Notes: a model not told the origin generated them from the letters alone. DNA of 64,000 nt from Streptomyces morookaense (GCF_013030945.1 NZ_JABBXF010000051.1:1-64000); one strand, 5' to 3'. Counted from the stretch's first letter, positions 35,895-47,543 are shown. A program made the numbers and translations.

Positions 35895-36716
35895 GTGTCC
35901 CGCATCCCACATCGCACAGCGCGCCGACGCAGCGCGCTCGCGCTCTCGGCGGCGCTGGCAGGCGGCACGATCGCGCTGGTCGCACCGGCCGCACACGCCG
36001 AGACGGTCGACGTCAACTACCACTGCAAGACGCCCATCGGGGACCGGAGCGCCGTCTCGCCCATCGACATCAAGGGCGAGCAGAGCGGCGACTCGTACAA
36101 GCTCACCATGTCCTTCCAGAAAGGCGTTTCCTCCAGCCCCGTCGAACTCGGCAAGGGGGCGATGAAGCCAAGTGCCGTCATCAAGCTGGGCGGTGCGGAC
36201 TCCGGCACGGTCGCCGTCTCGGGGCCCGGCAACGCAGAGCCGATACCGGCCAACACCCCGATCAAAATAGGCGACTTGTCGGGGACGTACACACCCAAGA
36301 AGGACGGCAAGGTCACCTTCACCGCCTCCACGCTCACCATCCTGGCGCTGGGCACCACGACCACCTGCGACCCCACCAACAACCCCAAGCCGTCGCTCAC
36401 GCTGGACGTCAAGGCGGGCGGCGGGACGACGGGCGGGTCCACGACGGGGGGTTCGACGTCCGGAGGGTCGACGTCAGGCGGCGCCTCCACCGGAGGGTCG
36501 ACCACCGGAGGGTCGTCCACGGGCGGCAGCACCACGTCCGGATCCACCGCCGGATCCACATCCGGATCCACCGGCAGTTCCACCGGCGGCGGGCAGCTCC
36601 CGCAGACCGGTCCCTCCGACAGCGCCATCGCCCTCGGCACCCTCGGCGGCACGGTGCTGCTCGCCGGGATCGCGGGCACGCTCTGGCTGACCCGGCGGAA
36701 CCGCGCCGCGGGCTAG
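35895..36716 (+). CDS. Secreted surface protein with LPXTG-type sorting signal
   Basis: The 273-aa protein has a signal peptide (about 1-35, ending AAHAE) and a folded domain at 36-175 with the pattern VNYHCKTP and a second cysteine in TTTCDPTN. A long Gly/Ser/Thr repeat linker follows (about 177-235, units like TTGGSTSGG). The C-terminal sorting signal is LPQTG, then a hydrophobic helix and RRNRAAG. Sortase would therefore anchor it to the cell wall. The domain resembles DUF6801-type secreted proteins, tentatively. AAGGG precedes GTG 35895. It leads an operon with the next two genes. Confidence 0.88.
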   Translation: MSRIPHRTARRRSALALSAALAGGTIALVAPAAHAETVDVNYHCKTPIGDRSAVSPIDIKGEQSGDSYKLTMSFQKGVSSSPVELGKGAMKPSAVIKLGGADSGTVAVSGPGNAEPIPANTPIKIGDLSGTYTPKKDGKVTFTASTLTILALGTTTTCDPTNNPKPSLTLDVKAGGGTTGGSTTGGSTSGGSTSGGASTGGSTTGGSSTGGSTTSGSTAGSTSGSTGSSTGGGQLPQTGPSDSAIALGTLGGTVLLAGIAGTLWLTRRNRAAG

Positions 36717-36721
36717 GGCCG

Positions 36722-37522
36722 GTGCAGCCCCGTACCCGCGCGGCGGCCCTGGCCGTCCCGGCCGTCGCAGCGGCTCTGTTCGCCGCACCGGCCGCCGCGG
36801 AGCCGCAGCCGTGGTGGGCCGCGCCGGCCGGCGGACGGTCCGCGATCGCCCTGGAAGGCGCCCCCGGCACCGTGTTCGAGGACAGGCTGTCGGTGGTCAA
36901 CCCCGGCACCGCACCCCGCACCGTCGAGCTGCGCGCCACCGGTGCGTGGATCGCCCTGGCCGAGCGCCGGGTGCGGGTCCCGCCGCGCACCCGCGCGGAC
37001 GTACCGCTGAGCGTGACCGTGCCCACGGGCGCGGTGCCCGGCGAGCACCCGGCCGCCGTGGCCGTCGGCGGGGACGGCAGGCAGCTGCAGGTGCCGGTGA
37101 CCGTGCGCGTCACGGGGCCGACGCTGGCGGCGCTGTCGGTCGAGCACGTGCGGGTCAGCGGTACGGGCCGGGGCACCGTGATCCACTACGCGCTGGTCAA
37201 CCGGGGCAACACCGTGCTCGCCCCGCACCTGGAGATCCGTGCCGCCGGCGTCTTCGGCGAGGTGCTGCACCGCGCGGCGGACGGGGTGCCCGCGGAGCTG
37301 CCGCCGGGGCGCGGCGTCCGGCTCGCGGAGCCGTGGCCGGGTGCCCCGCGACTGGACCGGGTCCGGGTCAGCGTCACCGCCACGGCGCCCGGCGCTGCGC
37401 ACTCCACCGCCTCGGGCACATACACGCCGCTGCCCTGGCTGCTGCCGGGACTGGGCGCGGCCGTGGCCGCCGCGGCGGCCGGCCTGCTGATACGGCGGCG
37501 CCGGAAGGTGGTGCGGACGTGA
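36722..37522 (+). CDS. Secreted DUF916-like protein with C-terminal membrane anchor
   Basis: The 266-aa protein has a signal peptide (about 1-28, AVPAVAAALFAAPAAAEP) and a beta-sandwich ectodomain with PGTVFEDRLSVVNPG, VRVPPRTRADVPLSVTVP and DGRQLQVPVTVRV. A second domain follows with VIHYALVNRGNTVL, then one transmembrane helix and a basic tail RRRRKVVRT. This is the layout of DUF916/DUF3324 (WxL-interacting) proteins of Gram-positive bacteria, recognised by pattern. GTG 36722 lies 6 bp after the previous stop; its own stop overlaps the next start (GTGA). Confidence 0.8.
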   Translation: MQPRTRAAALAVPAVAAALFAAPAAAEPQPWWAAPAGGRSAIALEGAPGTVFEDRLSVVNPGTAPRTVELRATGAWIALAERRVRVPPRTRADVPLSVTVPTGAVPGEHPAAVAVGGDGRQLQVPVTVRVTGPTLAALSVEHVRVSGTGRGTVIHYALVNRGNTVLAPHLEIRAAGVFGEVLHRAADGVPAELPPGRGVRLAEPWPGAPRLDRVRVSVTATAPGAAHSTASGTYTPLPWLLPGLGAAVAAAAAGLLIRRRRKVVRT

Positions 37523-38410
37523 GAGCGGTGGTGCGGGCCGTGCAGTGCGCCTTCCTGTTCCTCGCGCTCCTGGCCGGGCCCTGCACCGCACCCGCCACCG
37601 CGGCCGACGGGCCCACGGCGGTCGTGAGCGGGGGCGAGGCCGTCAAGGGCGGCAGCGCCACCGTCACCGGCGCGGGCTGGCGGCCCGGGGCGCTGCTGAC
37701 GCTGCTGGTGTGCGGGCAGAACATGATCGGCGGCACCGGCTCCTGCGCCAACGCCGACGGCCGCACGGTCACCACCGCCGCCGACGGCACGTTCCGGCGG
37801 AACATCCCGGTCCCGGCACCGCCCACGCCCTGCCCCTGTGTCGTCCACGTGGCGACCGTCATGGGCACGCCCGCTGCCGCCGATGCCGCACTGACCATTT
37901 CCGGGCACCCCAGCGCCACGCTGCCGCGCCAGGAGGGCGGGGAGCGGCTGAGCATCCTGGCGGCGCGCCTGCAGGGCGGTGACGGGCTGCTGACGTGGTT
38001 CGGCGCACCGCCGGAGCGGACGCTCGTCCTCACCGTCGGCAACGTGGGCACCACGCCGGCCCGGGACCCGGTCTTCCGGCTCGGCACCTCGCACGGCGTC
38101 CTCGCCCCCTCCTGGGAGGACCGCCACTGGCGCGGCACCGTGGAGCCCGGGCGCACGGCACGGGTGGCGCTGGACGTGGAGCTGGCGGCGGGGGCGTACG
38201 GGGACTACCTGGTCTCGCTGGAGTACGGGGGCAGGCTGCTCGTCGAGGAGCCATGGGACGTGAGCCGCCCGTGGGGCGTGACGCTGTTCTGGGTGCTGCT
38301 GTGCGTGGTGATCCCGGCGGGCGTCTACCGGCTCGGGATGGCGGTGGTCGACCGGATCCGTCCGCCGCAGCGGAAGCCGCGCCGGCGGAAACCGCGCCGG
38401 ACGACAAAGC

Positions 38411-38438
38411 GCCCCCGGCGCGGGAACGCGCCGGGGGC
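38411..38438. terminator. Perfect hairpin with GGAA tetraloop, inside the tail of the upstream CDS
   Basis: GCCCCCGGCGCG/CGCGCCGGGGGC (38411-38422, 38427-38438), 12 perfect pairs and a GGAA loop, 24 bases after the stop of the minus-strand peptide transporter. On the minus strand it is followed by GCTTTG. It is best explained as the terminator of the transporter gene. Confidence 0.75.
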
Positions 38439-38461
38439 ACTCGGTACGGGTACGGGGTCCG

Positions 38462-39997
<1,536 letters not shown>

Positions 39998-40205
39998 GGT
40001 CGATCCTTGTGTCTCGGGACGCGCGGTATGGAGCTGATGCGCGCCCGGGTGGGGGTAGGCCGGCACCGGTTACAGCGCTGCCCGCCCCCACGCCCAAGGG
40101 GTTCGGCTCCTCGCAACGAGGATCCGGCAGGACAGCCGTACTCCCGGGATCCACGCCCCCGCGCATCCTCGCGCGACGGACCCGGCCGACAGGTCATTCA
40201 CTGTG

Positions 40206-40231
40206 ACAGGCCCGGGGGTACCCGGCCCTGT
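40206..40231. other. Hairpin in the long divergent region 39998-40471
   Basis: ACAGG-C-CCGGG / CCCGG-C-CCTGT with a C:C mismatch and GGTA loop, about 210 bp upstream of the transporter start. This 474-bp gap between divergent genes has no credible ORF. The element could be a leader structure or operator for the transporter. Confidence 0.35.
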
Positions 40232-40436
40232 ACACAACAGAGACCTCCGGCGAAGTGTGTGGCCCAGCCGAAAGTCCCCCTTGTGCTACAGACGTTCCCA
40301 GCACCATACGTCAGACCCTGCCCGCTTATGGAAGGCGTTGAGACATGGATCACAGGCGGGCCGGGAACCGTTCGCGCATGTTCGATGGTGGTAACCCTTC
40401 TGTCGAAGTGTTGCCCCGGGTAGCCCTGAGTACTCC

Positions 40437-40464
40437 TCTGACGTGCGGCCGGGCGGACTACCAT
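40437..40464 (+). promoter_or_regulatory. Probable promoter of the response-regulator gene
   Basis: -35-like TCTGAC (40437-40442), 16-bp spacer and -10 TACCAT (40459-40464), then 7 bases to ATG 40472. No Shine-Dalgarno site precedes the ATG, so the mRNA is probably leaderless. Confidence 0.45.
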
Positions 40465-40471
40465 CACTTGC

Positions 40472-41152
<681 letters not shown>

Positions 41153-41162
41153 TACCCGCACA

Positions 41163-42410
41163 GTGCGCCGCCGACTGATCAACTCCACGCTCGCCGTCGT
41201 CCTGGTCGTGATCGCCGTCTTCGGCATCTCGCTCGTCATCGTCGAGACCCGCACGATCGAGAGCAGCGCCCAGGAGAGCGTCCAGACCGAGGCCGTCCGG
41301 CTGACGGGCATCGTCGACTCCCGGCTGCTCGGCGGCGAACGCGTGGAGTCCGGGGTGCTGCGCGAGCAGTTCACCCCGGACCGGTACGCCCGGATCGAGA
41401 TCCCGGGCCGGCCCGTCATCGAGCTCGGGGACCGGCCCACCGGCGGCGTGATCACGGCGACGGAGAAGGGCGAGCAGGGCGAGACCGTCCGCGTCGAGGA
41501 GTCCCGCTCCGCGGTCAGCCGGGAGGTCGGCCGCACCCTGCTGGTGATCCTCACGGTGGCACTGCTGGCCGTGGTGGCCGCGGTGTTCCTCGCCGTGCGC
41601 CAGGCCAACCGGCTCACCGCCCCGCTCACCGACCTCGCCGAGACCGCCGAGCGGCTGGGCTCGGGCGACCCCCGTCCCCGGCACCGCCGTTACGGGGTGC
41701 CCGAACTGGACCGGGTCGCCGACGTGCTGGACGGCAGCGCCGAGCGGATCGCCCGGATGCTCACGGCCGAGCGGCGGCTGGCCGCCGACGCCTCGCACCA
41801 GCTGCGCACGCCGCTGACCGCCCTGTCGATGCGGCTGGAGGAGATCACCCTCACCGACGACCCGGACACGGTGAAGGAAGAGGCCACGATCGCGCTCACC
41901 CAGGTCGAGCGGCTCACCGACGTCGTCCAGCGGCTGCTCACCAACTCCCGCGATCCGCAGACGGGTTCGGCGGTCACCTTCGACCTCGACGAGGTCATCA
42001 AGCAGCAGATCGAGGAGTGGCGCCCCGCCACGCGCGGCAGCGGCCGGGCCCTGGTGCGCTCCGGCAAGCAGGGCCTGCAGGCGGTGGGCACGCCCGGTGC
42101 GGTGTCGCAGGTGCTGGCGACGCTCATCGAGAACTCGCTGATGCACGGCACCGGAACGGTCGCCCTGCGCACCCGCGTCACCGGCAACCAGGCGGTCGTG
42201 GAGGTCACGGACGAGGGACCGGGCGTCCCGCCGGACCTCGGCTCGCGGGTCTTCGAGCGGACGGTCAGCGGCCGCAACTCCACGGGCCTGGGCCTGGCCG
42301 TCGCCCGCGACCTCGCGGAGGCGGACGGCGGCCGCCTGGAACTCCTGCAGCAACGGCCGCCGGTCTTCGCACTGTTCCTGTCGATGGGCGCGGACCCGGA
42401 GGCGCCGTAA
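41163..42410 (+). CDS. Two-component sensor histidine kinase
   Basis: The 415-aa membrane kinase has helix 1 (about 8-30), an extracellular sensor of about 90 residues, helix 2 (about 120-143) and a HAMP-like linker. The HisKA motif is ASHQLRTPLTALSMRL with the phosphorylated His. The HATPase domain has N-box TLIENSLMHG, VTDEGPGVPPD and GLGLAVARDLAEADGG. GTG 41163 starts 10 bp after the regulator stop, so it forms an operon with it. Signal unknown. Confidence 0.93.
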   Translation: MRRRLINSTLAVVLVVIAVFGISLVIVETRTIESSAQESVQTEAVRLTGIVDSRLLGGERVESGVLREQFTPDRYARIEIPGRPVIELGDRPTGGVITATEKGEQGETVRVEESRSAVSREVGRTLLVILTVALLAVVAAVFLAVRQANRLTAPLTDLAETAERLGSGDPRPRHRRYGVPELDRVADVLDGSAERIARMLTAERRLAADASHQLRTPLTALSMRLEEITLTDDPDTVKEEATIALTQVERLTDVVQRLLTNSRDPQTGSAVTFDLDEVIKQQIEEWRPATRGSGRALVRSGKQGLQAVGTPGAVSQVLATLIENSLMHGTGTVALRTRVTGNQAVVEVTDEGPGVPPDLGSRVFERTVSGRNSTGLGLAVARDLAEADGGRLELLQQRPPVFALFLSMGADPEAP

Positions 42411-42415
42411 CCGGG

Positions 42416-42931
42416 TTACCGGCGCGCCCCGACGTGCTCCGGCGCCTCCGCCAGGAAGGACTCGGCCGTCTCCACGGCCTCCCGCGCCGGAATGGCCCGG
42501 AACACCCAGGTCCGGTAGGACCAGAACCGGAAGACGGTCCCCAGCCCGAGTCCCACGACGTTCTTGGCGACGTTGTCCGCCAGCGGCGACGTCAGGCCGA
42601 AGCCGTAGTGCGACAGCGCCAGGATCCCGTTCTCGATCACCAGGCCGACACCGCTGAACAGCAGGAAGAGCGTGAGCTCACGGCTGCGCCGGCTCCGGTC
42701 GCAGTCGCGGTAGGTCCAGTAGCGGTTGCCGACGTAGTTGGCACCGATCGCGACGACGGTGGCGATCACACCCGAGCGCACCACGGCGAGGTGCAGGCCG
42801 TGGATGCAGAGATTGAACACGGCGAGGTTGACCACGAACCCGATGGCGCCGACGGCACCGAACTTCGCGATTTCGCGGGCCAGCCGCTCCAGCCGGGAAC
42901 GCACTGTGCGCCGTTGAGTCATGCTGTTCAT
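42416..42931 (-). CDS. GtrA-family membrane protein
   Basis: The 171-aa protein has four membrane helices (about 23-45, 52-74, 87-107, 121-143) and the family motifs FGAVGAIGFVVNLAVFN and NYVGNRYWTYR. GtrA proteins flip or position polyprenyl-linked sugars for glycosylation of wall polymers or lipids. It begins at ATG 42931 or 42922 (three residues shorter). It converges on the histidine kinase with 5 bp between stops and lies divergent from purK; the purK-GtrA pairing is conserved in mycobacteria as I recall. Confidence 0.9.
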   Translation of the reverse strand: MNSMTQRRTVRSRLERLAREIAKFGAVGAIGFVVNLAVFNLCIHGLHLAVVRSGVIATVVAIGANYVGNRYWTYRDCDRSRRSRELTLFLLFSGVGLVIENGILALSHYGFGLTSPLADNVAKNVVGLGLGTVFRFWSYRTWVFRAIPAREAVETAESFLAEAPEHVGARR

Positions 42932-43111
42932 GCTAACCAGCGGTGGATGGCGCCGAGTCCGGGAGTGGGTAAACAGACGGCGAACCTCCGTATTCTCACG
43001 CGGATTTCATCCGGCATTCGAGATGCTTTCGGGCGCCGGGGAATCGGACAAAACCCTCCCCGCATGTTGGAGGATCATCCAGGAGGGGCGAGAGTGGTTC
43101 GTGCGTACGGA

Positions 43112-43117
43112 TACCCT
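43112..43117 (+). promoter_or_regulatory. -10 box of a probably leaderless purK mRNA
   Basis: TACCCT ends 6 bases before GTG 43124, and no ribosome site precedes that GTG. A competing start, GTG 43094, has AGGAGG 7 bases upstream, so two transcript/start combinations are possible. Confidence 0.45.
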
Positions 43118-43123
43118 GGTGCC

Positions 43124-44263
43124 GTGACGTTCCCTGTAGTCGGCATGGTCGGCGGCGGCCAGCTCGCCCGTATGACCCACGAGGCGGGCATCCCCCTCGG
43201 CATCAGGTTCAAGCTGCTCAGCGACACCCCGCAGGACTCTGCGGCCCAGGTGGTCGGCGACGTCGTCATCGGCGACTACCGCGACCTGGCGACCCTTCGT
43301 GCGTTCGCACAAGGCTGTGACGTGATCACCTTCGATCACGAGCACGTGCCCACCGAGCACCTGAGAGCCCTGGAGGCCGACGGGATCCCCGTCCGCCCCG
43401 GCCCGGACGCCCTGGTGCACGCCCAGGACAAGGGCGTGATGCGGGCGAAGCTGGACGCCATCGGGGTGCCCTGCCCGCGGCACCGGATCGTCGACGACCC
43501 CGCCGACGTGGAGCGCTTCGCCACCGAGGGCGACGGCTTCCCGGTCGTCCTGAAGACCGTGCGCGGCGGCTACGACGGCAAGGGCGTGTGGATCGTCCGC
43601 TCCCCCGCGGAGGCCGCCGACGCGTTCCGCGCGGGCGTGCCCGTACTGGCCGAGGAGAAGGTCGACTTCGTCCGCGAGCTCGCCGCCAACGTGGTGCGCT
43701 CCCCGCACGGCCAGGCCGTCTCGTACCCGGTCGTCGAGTCCGTCCAGGTCGACGGCGTCTGCGACACGGTCATCGCGCCCGCGCCCGGGCTGTCCCCGGA
43801 GCTGTCCGCGCACGCGCAGCAACTCGCCCTGAAGATCGCCAAGGAGCTGGGCGTCGTCGGGCACCTCGCCGTGGAGCTCTTCGAGACCCGCGACGGCCGG
43901 GTGCTCGTCAACGAGCTGGCCATGCGCCCGCACAACTCCGGCCACTGGACCCAGGACGGCGCGGTCACCTCGCAGTTCGCCAACCATGTCCGGGCCGTGC
44001 TGGACCTGCCGCTCGGCGACCCGCGGCCGCGCGCCCCGTGGACCGTGATGGCCAATGTGCTCGGCGGCGACTACCCCGACATGTACTCCGCGTACCTGCA
44101 CTGCATGGCGCGCGACCCGCAGTTGAAGATCCATATGTACGGCAAGGACGTGAAGCCCGGCCGCAAGGTCGGACACGTCAACACCTACGGCGACGACCTG
44201 GCGGACGTGCGCGAGCGCGCGAGCCATGCCGCCGGATATCTGCGAGGAACGATCACGGAATGA
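43124..44263 (+). CDS. purK: 5-(carboxyamino)imidazole ribonucleotide synthase
   Basis: ATP-grasp enzyme that carboxylates AIR to N5-CAIR in purine synthesis. The 379-aa protein has the nucleotide fold GMVGGGQLARM at the N-terminus, the EHVPTEHL segment, the ATP-grasp loop RGGYDGKGVW and HVEVFETR-type metal residues (LAVELFETRDG), then NELAMRPHNSGHWT. The start used is GTG 43124 (leaderless -10 at 43112); GTG 43094 with a good Shine-Dalgarno site would add ten residues. It overlaps purE by 4 bp (ATGA). Confidence 0.95.
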   Translation: MTFPVVGMVGGGQLARMTHEAGIPLGIRFKLLSDTPQDSAAQVVGDVVIGDYRDLATLRAFAQGCDVITFDHEHVPTEHLRALEADGIPVRPGPDALVHAQDKGVMRAKLDAIGVPCPRHRIVDDPADVERFATEGDGFPVVLKTVRGGYDGKGVWIVRSPAEAADAFRAGVPVLAEEKVDFVRELAANVVRSPHGQAVSYPVVESVQVDGVCDTVIAPAPGLSPELSAHAQQLALKIAKELGVVGHLAVELFETRDGRVLVNELAMRPHNSGHWTQDGAVTSQFANHVRAVLDLPLGDPRPRAPWTVMANVLGGDYPDMYSAYLHCMARDPQLKIHMYGKDVKPGRKVGHVNTYGDDLADVRERASHAAGYLRGTITE

Positions 44264-44796
44264 GCGCCCCCGGCACCACCCCCCGCGTCGGCATCGTCAT
44301 GGGCTCGGACTCCGACTGGCCCGTGATGGAGGCCGCGGCCGAGGCCCTGGCGGAGTTCGGGGTCCCCTACGAGGTCGACGTCGTCTCCGCCCACCGGATG
44401 CCGCGCGAGATGGTCGCGTACGGGGAGCAGGCGGCCGGCCGCGGGCTCAAGGCGATCATCGCGGGCGCGGGCGGCGCCGCCCATCTGCCCGGCATGCTGG
44501 CCTCCGTCACCCCGCTGCCGGTGATCGGGGTGCCGGTACCGCTGAAGTACCTGGACGGCATGGACTCGCTGCTGTCCATCGTCCAGATGCCGGCCGGGGT
44601 GCCCGTCGCCACCGTCTCCGTCGCGGGCGCCCGCAACGCGGGCCTGCTGGCCGTGCGGATGCTCGCCGCCCACGACGAGGAACTCCTCGCCCGCATGCGG
44701 CGCTTCCAGGACGAGCTCAACGAGCAGGCCACGGCGAAGGGCAAGCGGCTGCGCGCCAAGGTCGACGGAAGCGCCGGTTTCGGGTTCGGTAAGTGA
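44260..44796 (+). CDS. purE: N5-carboxyaminoimidazole ribonucleotide mutase
   Basis: Converts N5-CAIR to CAIR, the step after PurK. The 178-aa protein has VGIVMGSDSDWPVM (phosphate site), SAHRMPREM with the catalytic His, AGAGGAAHLPGM and VPVATVSVAGARNAGLLA. ATG 44260 overlaps the purK stop and its own stop overlaps the next gene's GTG, so purK-purE-dipeptidase is one coupled operon. Confidence 0.97.
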   Translation: MSAPGTTPRVGIVMGSDSDWPVMEAAAEALAEFGVPYEVDVVSAHRMPREMVAYGEQAAGRGLKAIIAGAGGAAHLPGMLASVTPLPVIGVPVPLKYLDGMDSLLSIVQMPAGVPVATVSVAGARNAGLLAVRMLAAHDEELLARMRRFQDELNEQATAKGKRLRAKVDGSAGFGFGK

Positions 44797-46001
44797 CGAT
44801 GGCGACCATGACGTCTGCACACCTCGAACGCGCCCGCGAACTGCTGGCCGCGCACCCCGTCGTCGACGGTCACAACGACCTCCCCTGGGCGCTGCGCGAG
44901 CACGTCCGCTACGACCTGGACCGGCGCGACATCGCCGCCGACCAGAGCGCCACCGGCCTGCACACCGACCTGCCCCGGATGCGGGCGGGCGGGGTCGGCG
45001 CCCAGTTCTGGTCCGTCTACGTGCGCACGGACATGGCGGGCGACGAGGCGGTCAGCGCCACGCTCGAACAGATCGACATCGTGCGGCAGATGGCCGACCG
45101 CTACCCCGGCGAGCTGCGCCTGTCCCTCACCGCCGACGACATGGAGGCCGCCCGCACCGAGGGCCGCATCGCCTCCCTCATGGGCGCCGAGGGCGGCCAC
45201 AGCATCAACAACTCCCTCGCCACGCTACGGGCGTTGCACCAGCTCGGTGTCCGCTACATGACGCTCACGCACAACGACAACGTGGCCTGGGCGGACTCGG
45301 CGACGGACACCCCCGTGGCGAACGGCCTGACCCGCTTCGGCGAGGAGGTCGTGCGGGAGATGAACCGCATCGGCATGCTCGTCGACCTCTCGCACGTCTC
45401 CGCCGACACGATGCGGGACGCGCTGCGGGTGACCGAGGCGCCGGTGATCTTCTCGCACTCCTCGTCCCGTGCGGTGTGCGACCACCCGCGCAACGTCCCC
45501 GACGACGTGCTCGCGGCGCTGGCCGCCAACGGGGGCGTGGCCATGGCCACGTTCGTCCCGAAGTTCATCCTCCCCGCGGCGGTCGAGTGGACCCGCGCCG
45601 CGGACGAGAACATGCGCGCCCACGGCCTGCACCCGCTCGACCGCTCGCCGGAGGGCATGGCGGTCCACCACGCCTTCGAGGCCACGAACCCGCGCCCGCG
45701 GGCGACGGCTTCGACGGTCGCGGACCACCTGGACCACATGCGCGAGGTCGCCGGCGTCGACCACATCGGCATCGGCGGCGACTTCGACGGCACGGCGTTC
45801 ACGCCGGACGGCCTGGCGGACGTCTCGGGCTACCCGAACCTGATCGCCGAACTGCTGCGCAGGGGCTGGTCGGAGGGGGACCTGGCGAAGCTGACGTGGG
45901 GCAATGCGGTGCGCGTGCTGCGGGCTTGTGAGGACGTCGCGGCCGATCTCGGGGCGCGCCGGGGCCCGTCGATCGCGACGATCGAGCAGCTGGACGGCTG
46001 A
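44793..46001 (+). CDS. Membrane-dipeptidase family (renal-type) dipeptidase
   Basis: Zinc dipeptidase that hydrolyses dipeptides, including D-amino-acid ones. The 402-aa protein has HPVVDGHNDLPW (zinc H and D), MGAEGGHSI with the bridging Glu, LVDLSHVSADTM and SHSSSRAV (zinc His pair), and IGGDFDGT late in the chain. It lacks a signal peptide, so it is cytosolic. GTG 44793 overlaps the purE stop. The purine operon association is conserved in streptomycetes as I recall, though the functional link is unclear. Confidence 0.93.
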   Translation: MTMATMTSAHLERARELLAAHPVVDGHNDLPWALREHVRYDLDRRDIAADQSATGLHTDLPRMRAGGVGAQFWSVYVRTDMAGDEAVSATLEQIDIVRQMADRYPGELRLSLTADDMEAARTEGRIASLMGAEGGHSINNSLATLRALHQLGVRYMTLTHNDNVAWADSATDTPVANGLTRFGEEVVREMNRIGMLVDLSHVSADTMRDALRVTEAPVIFSHSSSRAVCDHPRNVPDDVLAALAANGGVAMATFVPKFILPAAVEWTRAADENMRAHGLHPLDRSPEGMAVHHAFEATNPRPRATASTVADHLDHMREVAGVDHIGIGGDFDGTAFTPDGLADVSGYPNLIAELLRRGWSEGDLAKLTWGNAVRVLRACEDVAADLGARRGPSIATIEQLDG

Positions 46002-46008
46002 GCGCTGC

Positions 46009-46051
46009 GCGGGAACTGCGGGCCGTCCGTGGCCGGTCACGCAGTTCCCGC
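46009..46051. repeat. Inverted repeat / dispersed repeat copy B, probable terminator
   Basis: GCGGGAACTGCG and its exact complement CGCAGTTCCCGC (46009-46020, 46040-46051) flank 19 bases. It fills the gap between convergent dipeptidase and ugd genes, and GGGGCGCGGGCGCG follows. The GGGAACTGCG core relates it to copies A and D of the dispersed family. Confidence 0.65.
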
Positions 46052-46074
46052 GGCCCTGACGGGGCGCGGGCGCG

Positions 46075-47415
46075 TCACACCCGGGGGCGGCCCATCGCCC
46101 GGTACGTCCAGCCGGCGGCACGCCACACCGCAGCGTCCAGCGCGTTGCGGCCGTCCAGGATCCGTGGCTCGGCCACAACCTCCGCCAGCGCCGCAGGGTC
46201 CAGCTCCCGGAACTCCCCCCACTCCGTGAGGTGCAGCACCACGTGCGCCCCCCGGCACGCCTCCGGTGCCGAGGGCGCGTACGTCAGCGTGGGGAAGACG
46301 CGGCGCGCGTTCTCCATGCCCTTGGGGTCGTAGACCGTCACCTGGCCGCCCTGCAGATGGATCTGCCCGGCGACGTTCAGGGCCGGCGAGTCGCGGACGT
46401 CGTCCGAGTCCGGCTTGAACGAGGCGCCCAGGACGGCGACCCGCTGCCCGAGGAAGCTGCCGCCGACCGTCTCGCGGGCGAGCTCGACCATGTGGGCGCG
46501 GCGCCGCATGTTGATGGAGTCGACCTCGCGCAGGAAGGTCAGGGCCTGGTCGGCGCCCAGTTCGCCGGCGCGGGCCATGAAGGCGCGGATGTCCTTCGGC
46601 AGGCACCCGCCGCCGAAGCCGATGCCCGCCCGCAGGAACTTCTTCCCGATCCGCTCGTCGTGCCCGATGGCCTCGGCCAGCTTGGCCACATCGCCGTCGG
46701 CGGCCTCGCAGACCTCGGCCATGGCGTTGATGAAGGAAATCTTGGTGGCGAGGAAGGAGTTGGCGGCCGTCTTGACCAACTCGGCGGTCGGGTAGTCGGC
46801 GACGACGAACGGCGAGCCCTCCGCGATCGGGATCGCGTACACCTCGCGCAGCAGCTTCTCGCCGCGCTCCCCGCCGATGCCGACCACGATGCGGTCCGGC
46901 TGCAGGGTGTCCTGGACGGCGAAGCCCTCGCGCAGGAACTCCGGGTTCCAGGCGAGCTCCACGTCGCGCCCCGCCGGCGCCAGATCGGCCAGCAGCTCCG
47001 CGAGCCGGGCGGCGCTGCCGACCGGCACGGTGGACTTGCCGACGACCAGCGCCGGGCGCCTCAGCTGCGGCGCCAGCGCCGCGAAGGCGCTCTCGACGAA
47101 GGACATGTCGCACGCGTACTCGCCGTGCTTCTGCGGAGTGTTCACGCAGACGAAGTGGACGTCGCCGAACTCGCCGACCTCCTCCCAGGAGGTCGTGAAG
47201 CGCAGCCGCCCGGTGGAGCCCTCGATCCCGGCGACGTGCTTGCGCAGCAGTTCCTCGAGGCCGGGCTCGTACATCGGGACCTTGCCCCGCGAGAGCATCT
47301 CGATCTTCTCGGGGACCACGTCCAGGCCCAGCACCTCGAAGCCGAGCTCGGCCATGGCCGCCGCGTGCGTGGCGCCGAGATACCCGGTGCCGATCACAGT
47401 GATCTTGAGGGCCAT
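46075..47415 (-). CDS. ugd: UDP-glucose 6-dehydrogenase
   Basis: Oxidises UDP-glucose to UDP-glucuronate with two NAD, feeding cell-wall or extracellular polysaccharide. The 446-aa product has the Rossmann motif GTGYLGATHA (9-18), the KSTVPVG loop, NPEFLREG, and the catalytic cysteine C271 in GFGGGCLPKDI. The third domain carries LGASFKPDSDDVRDSP. ATG 47415 has GGAG upstream. It could instead accept UDP-mannose/GDP-mannose-like donors, but the UDP-glucose form is the best match. Confidence 0.93.
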   Translation of the reverse strand: MALKITVIGTGYLGATHAAAMAELGFEVLGLDVVPEKIEMLSRGKVPMYEPGLEELLRKHVAGIEGSTGRLRFTTSWEEVGEFGDVHFVCVNTPQKHGEYACDMSFVESAFAALAPQLRRPALVVGKSTVPVGSAARLAELLADLAPAGRDVELAWNPEFLREGFAVQDTLQPDRIVVGIGGERGEKLLREVYAIPIAEGSPFVVADYPTAELVKTAANSFLATKISFINAMAEVCEAADGDVAKLAEAIGHDERIGKKFLRAGIGFGGGCLPKDIRAFMARAGELGADQALTFLREVDSINMRRRAHMVELARETVGGSFLGQRVAVLGASFKPDSDDVRDSPALNVAGQIHLQGGQVTVYDPKGMENARRVFPTLTYAPSAPEACRGAHVVLHLTEWGEFRELDPAALAEVVAEPRILDGRNALDAAVWRAAGWTYRAMGRPRV

Positions 47416-47513
47416 GCGTGTGCTCCATACGTACTACGACACTGGCTGGACTGCGCGCCCGAGCATACGTCCCTGTCGGCAAGCTCACGTAGGCGCACTC
47501 CGGAGGGCCGCCC

Positions 47514-47543
47514 TAGAATCGGGGTTACTAAACGGTAGTTAAC
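47514..47543 (+). promoter_or_regulatory. -10 box and adjacent dyad operator of the acyl-CoA dehydrogenase gene
   Basis: TAGAAT (47514-47519) is a good -10. Just downstream, GTTACTA-aacgg-TAGTTAAC (47524-47543) is a near-palindrome lying over the transcription start, the usual position for a TetR-type repressor operator. Confidence 0.5.

Noticed and set aside
40203..40394. 63-codon frame between transporter and response-regulator genes
   Set aside because: No ribosome site, low third-position GC, no recognisable product.
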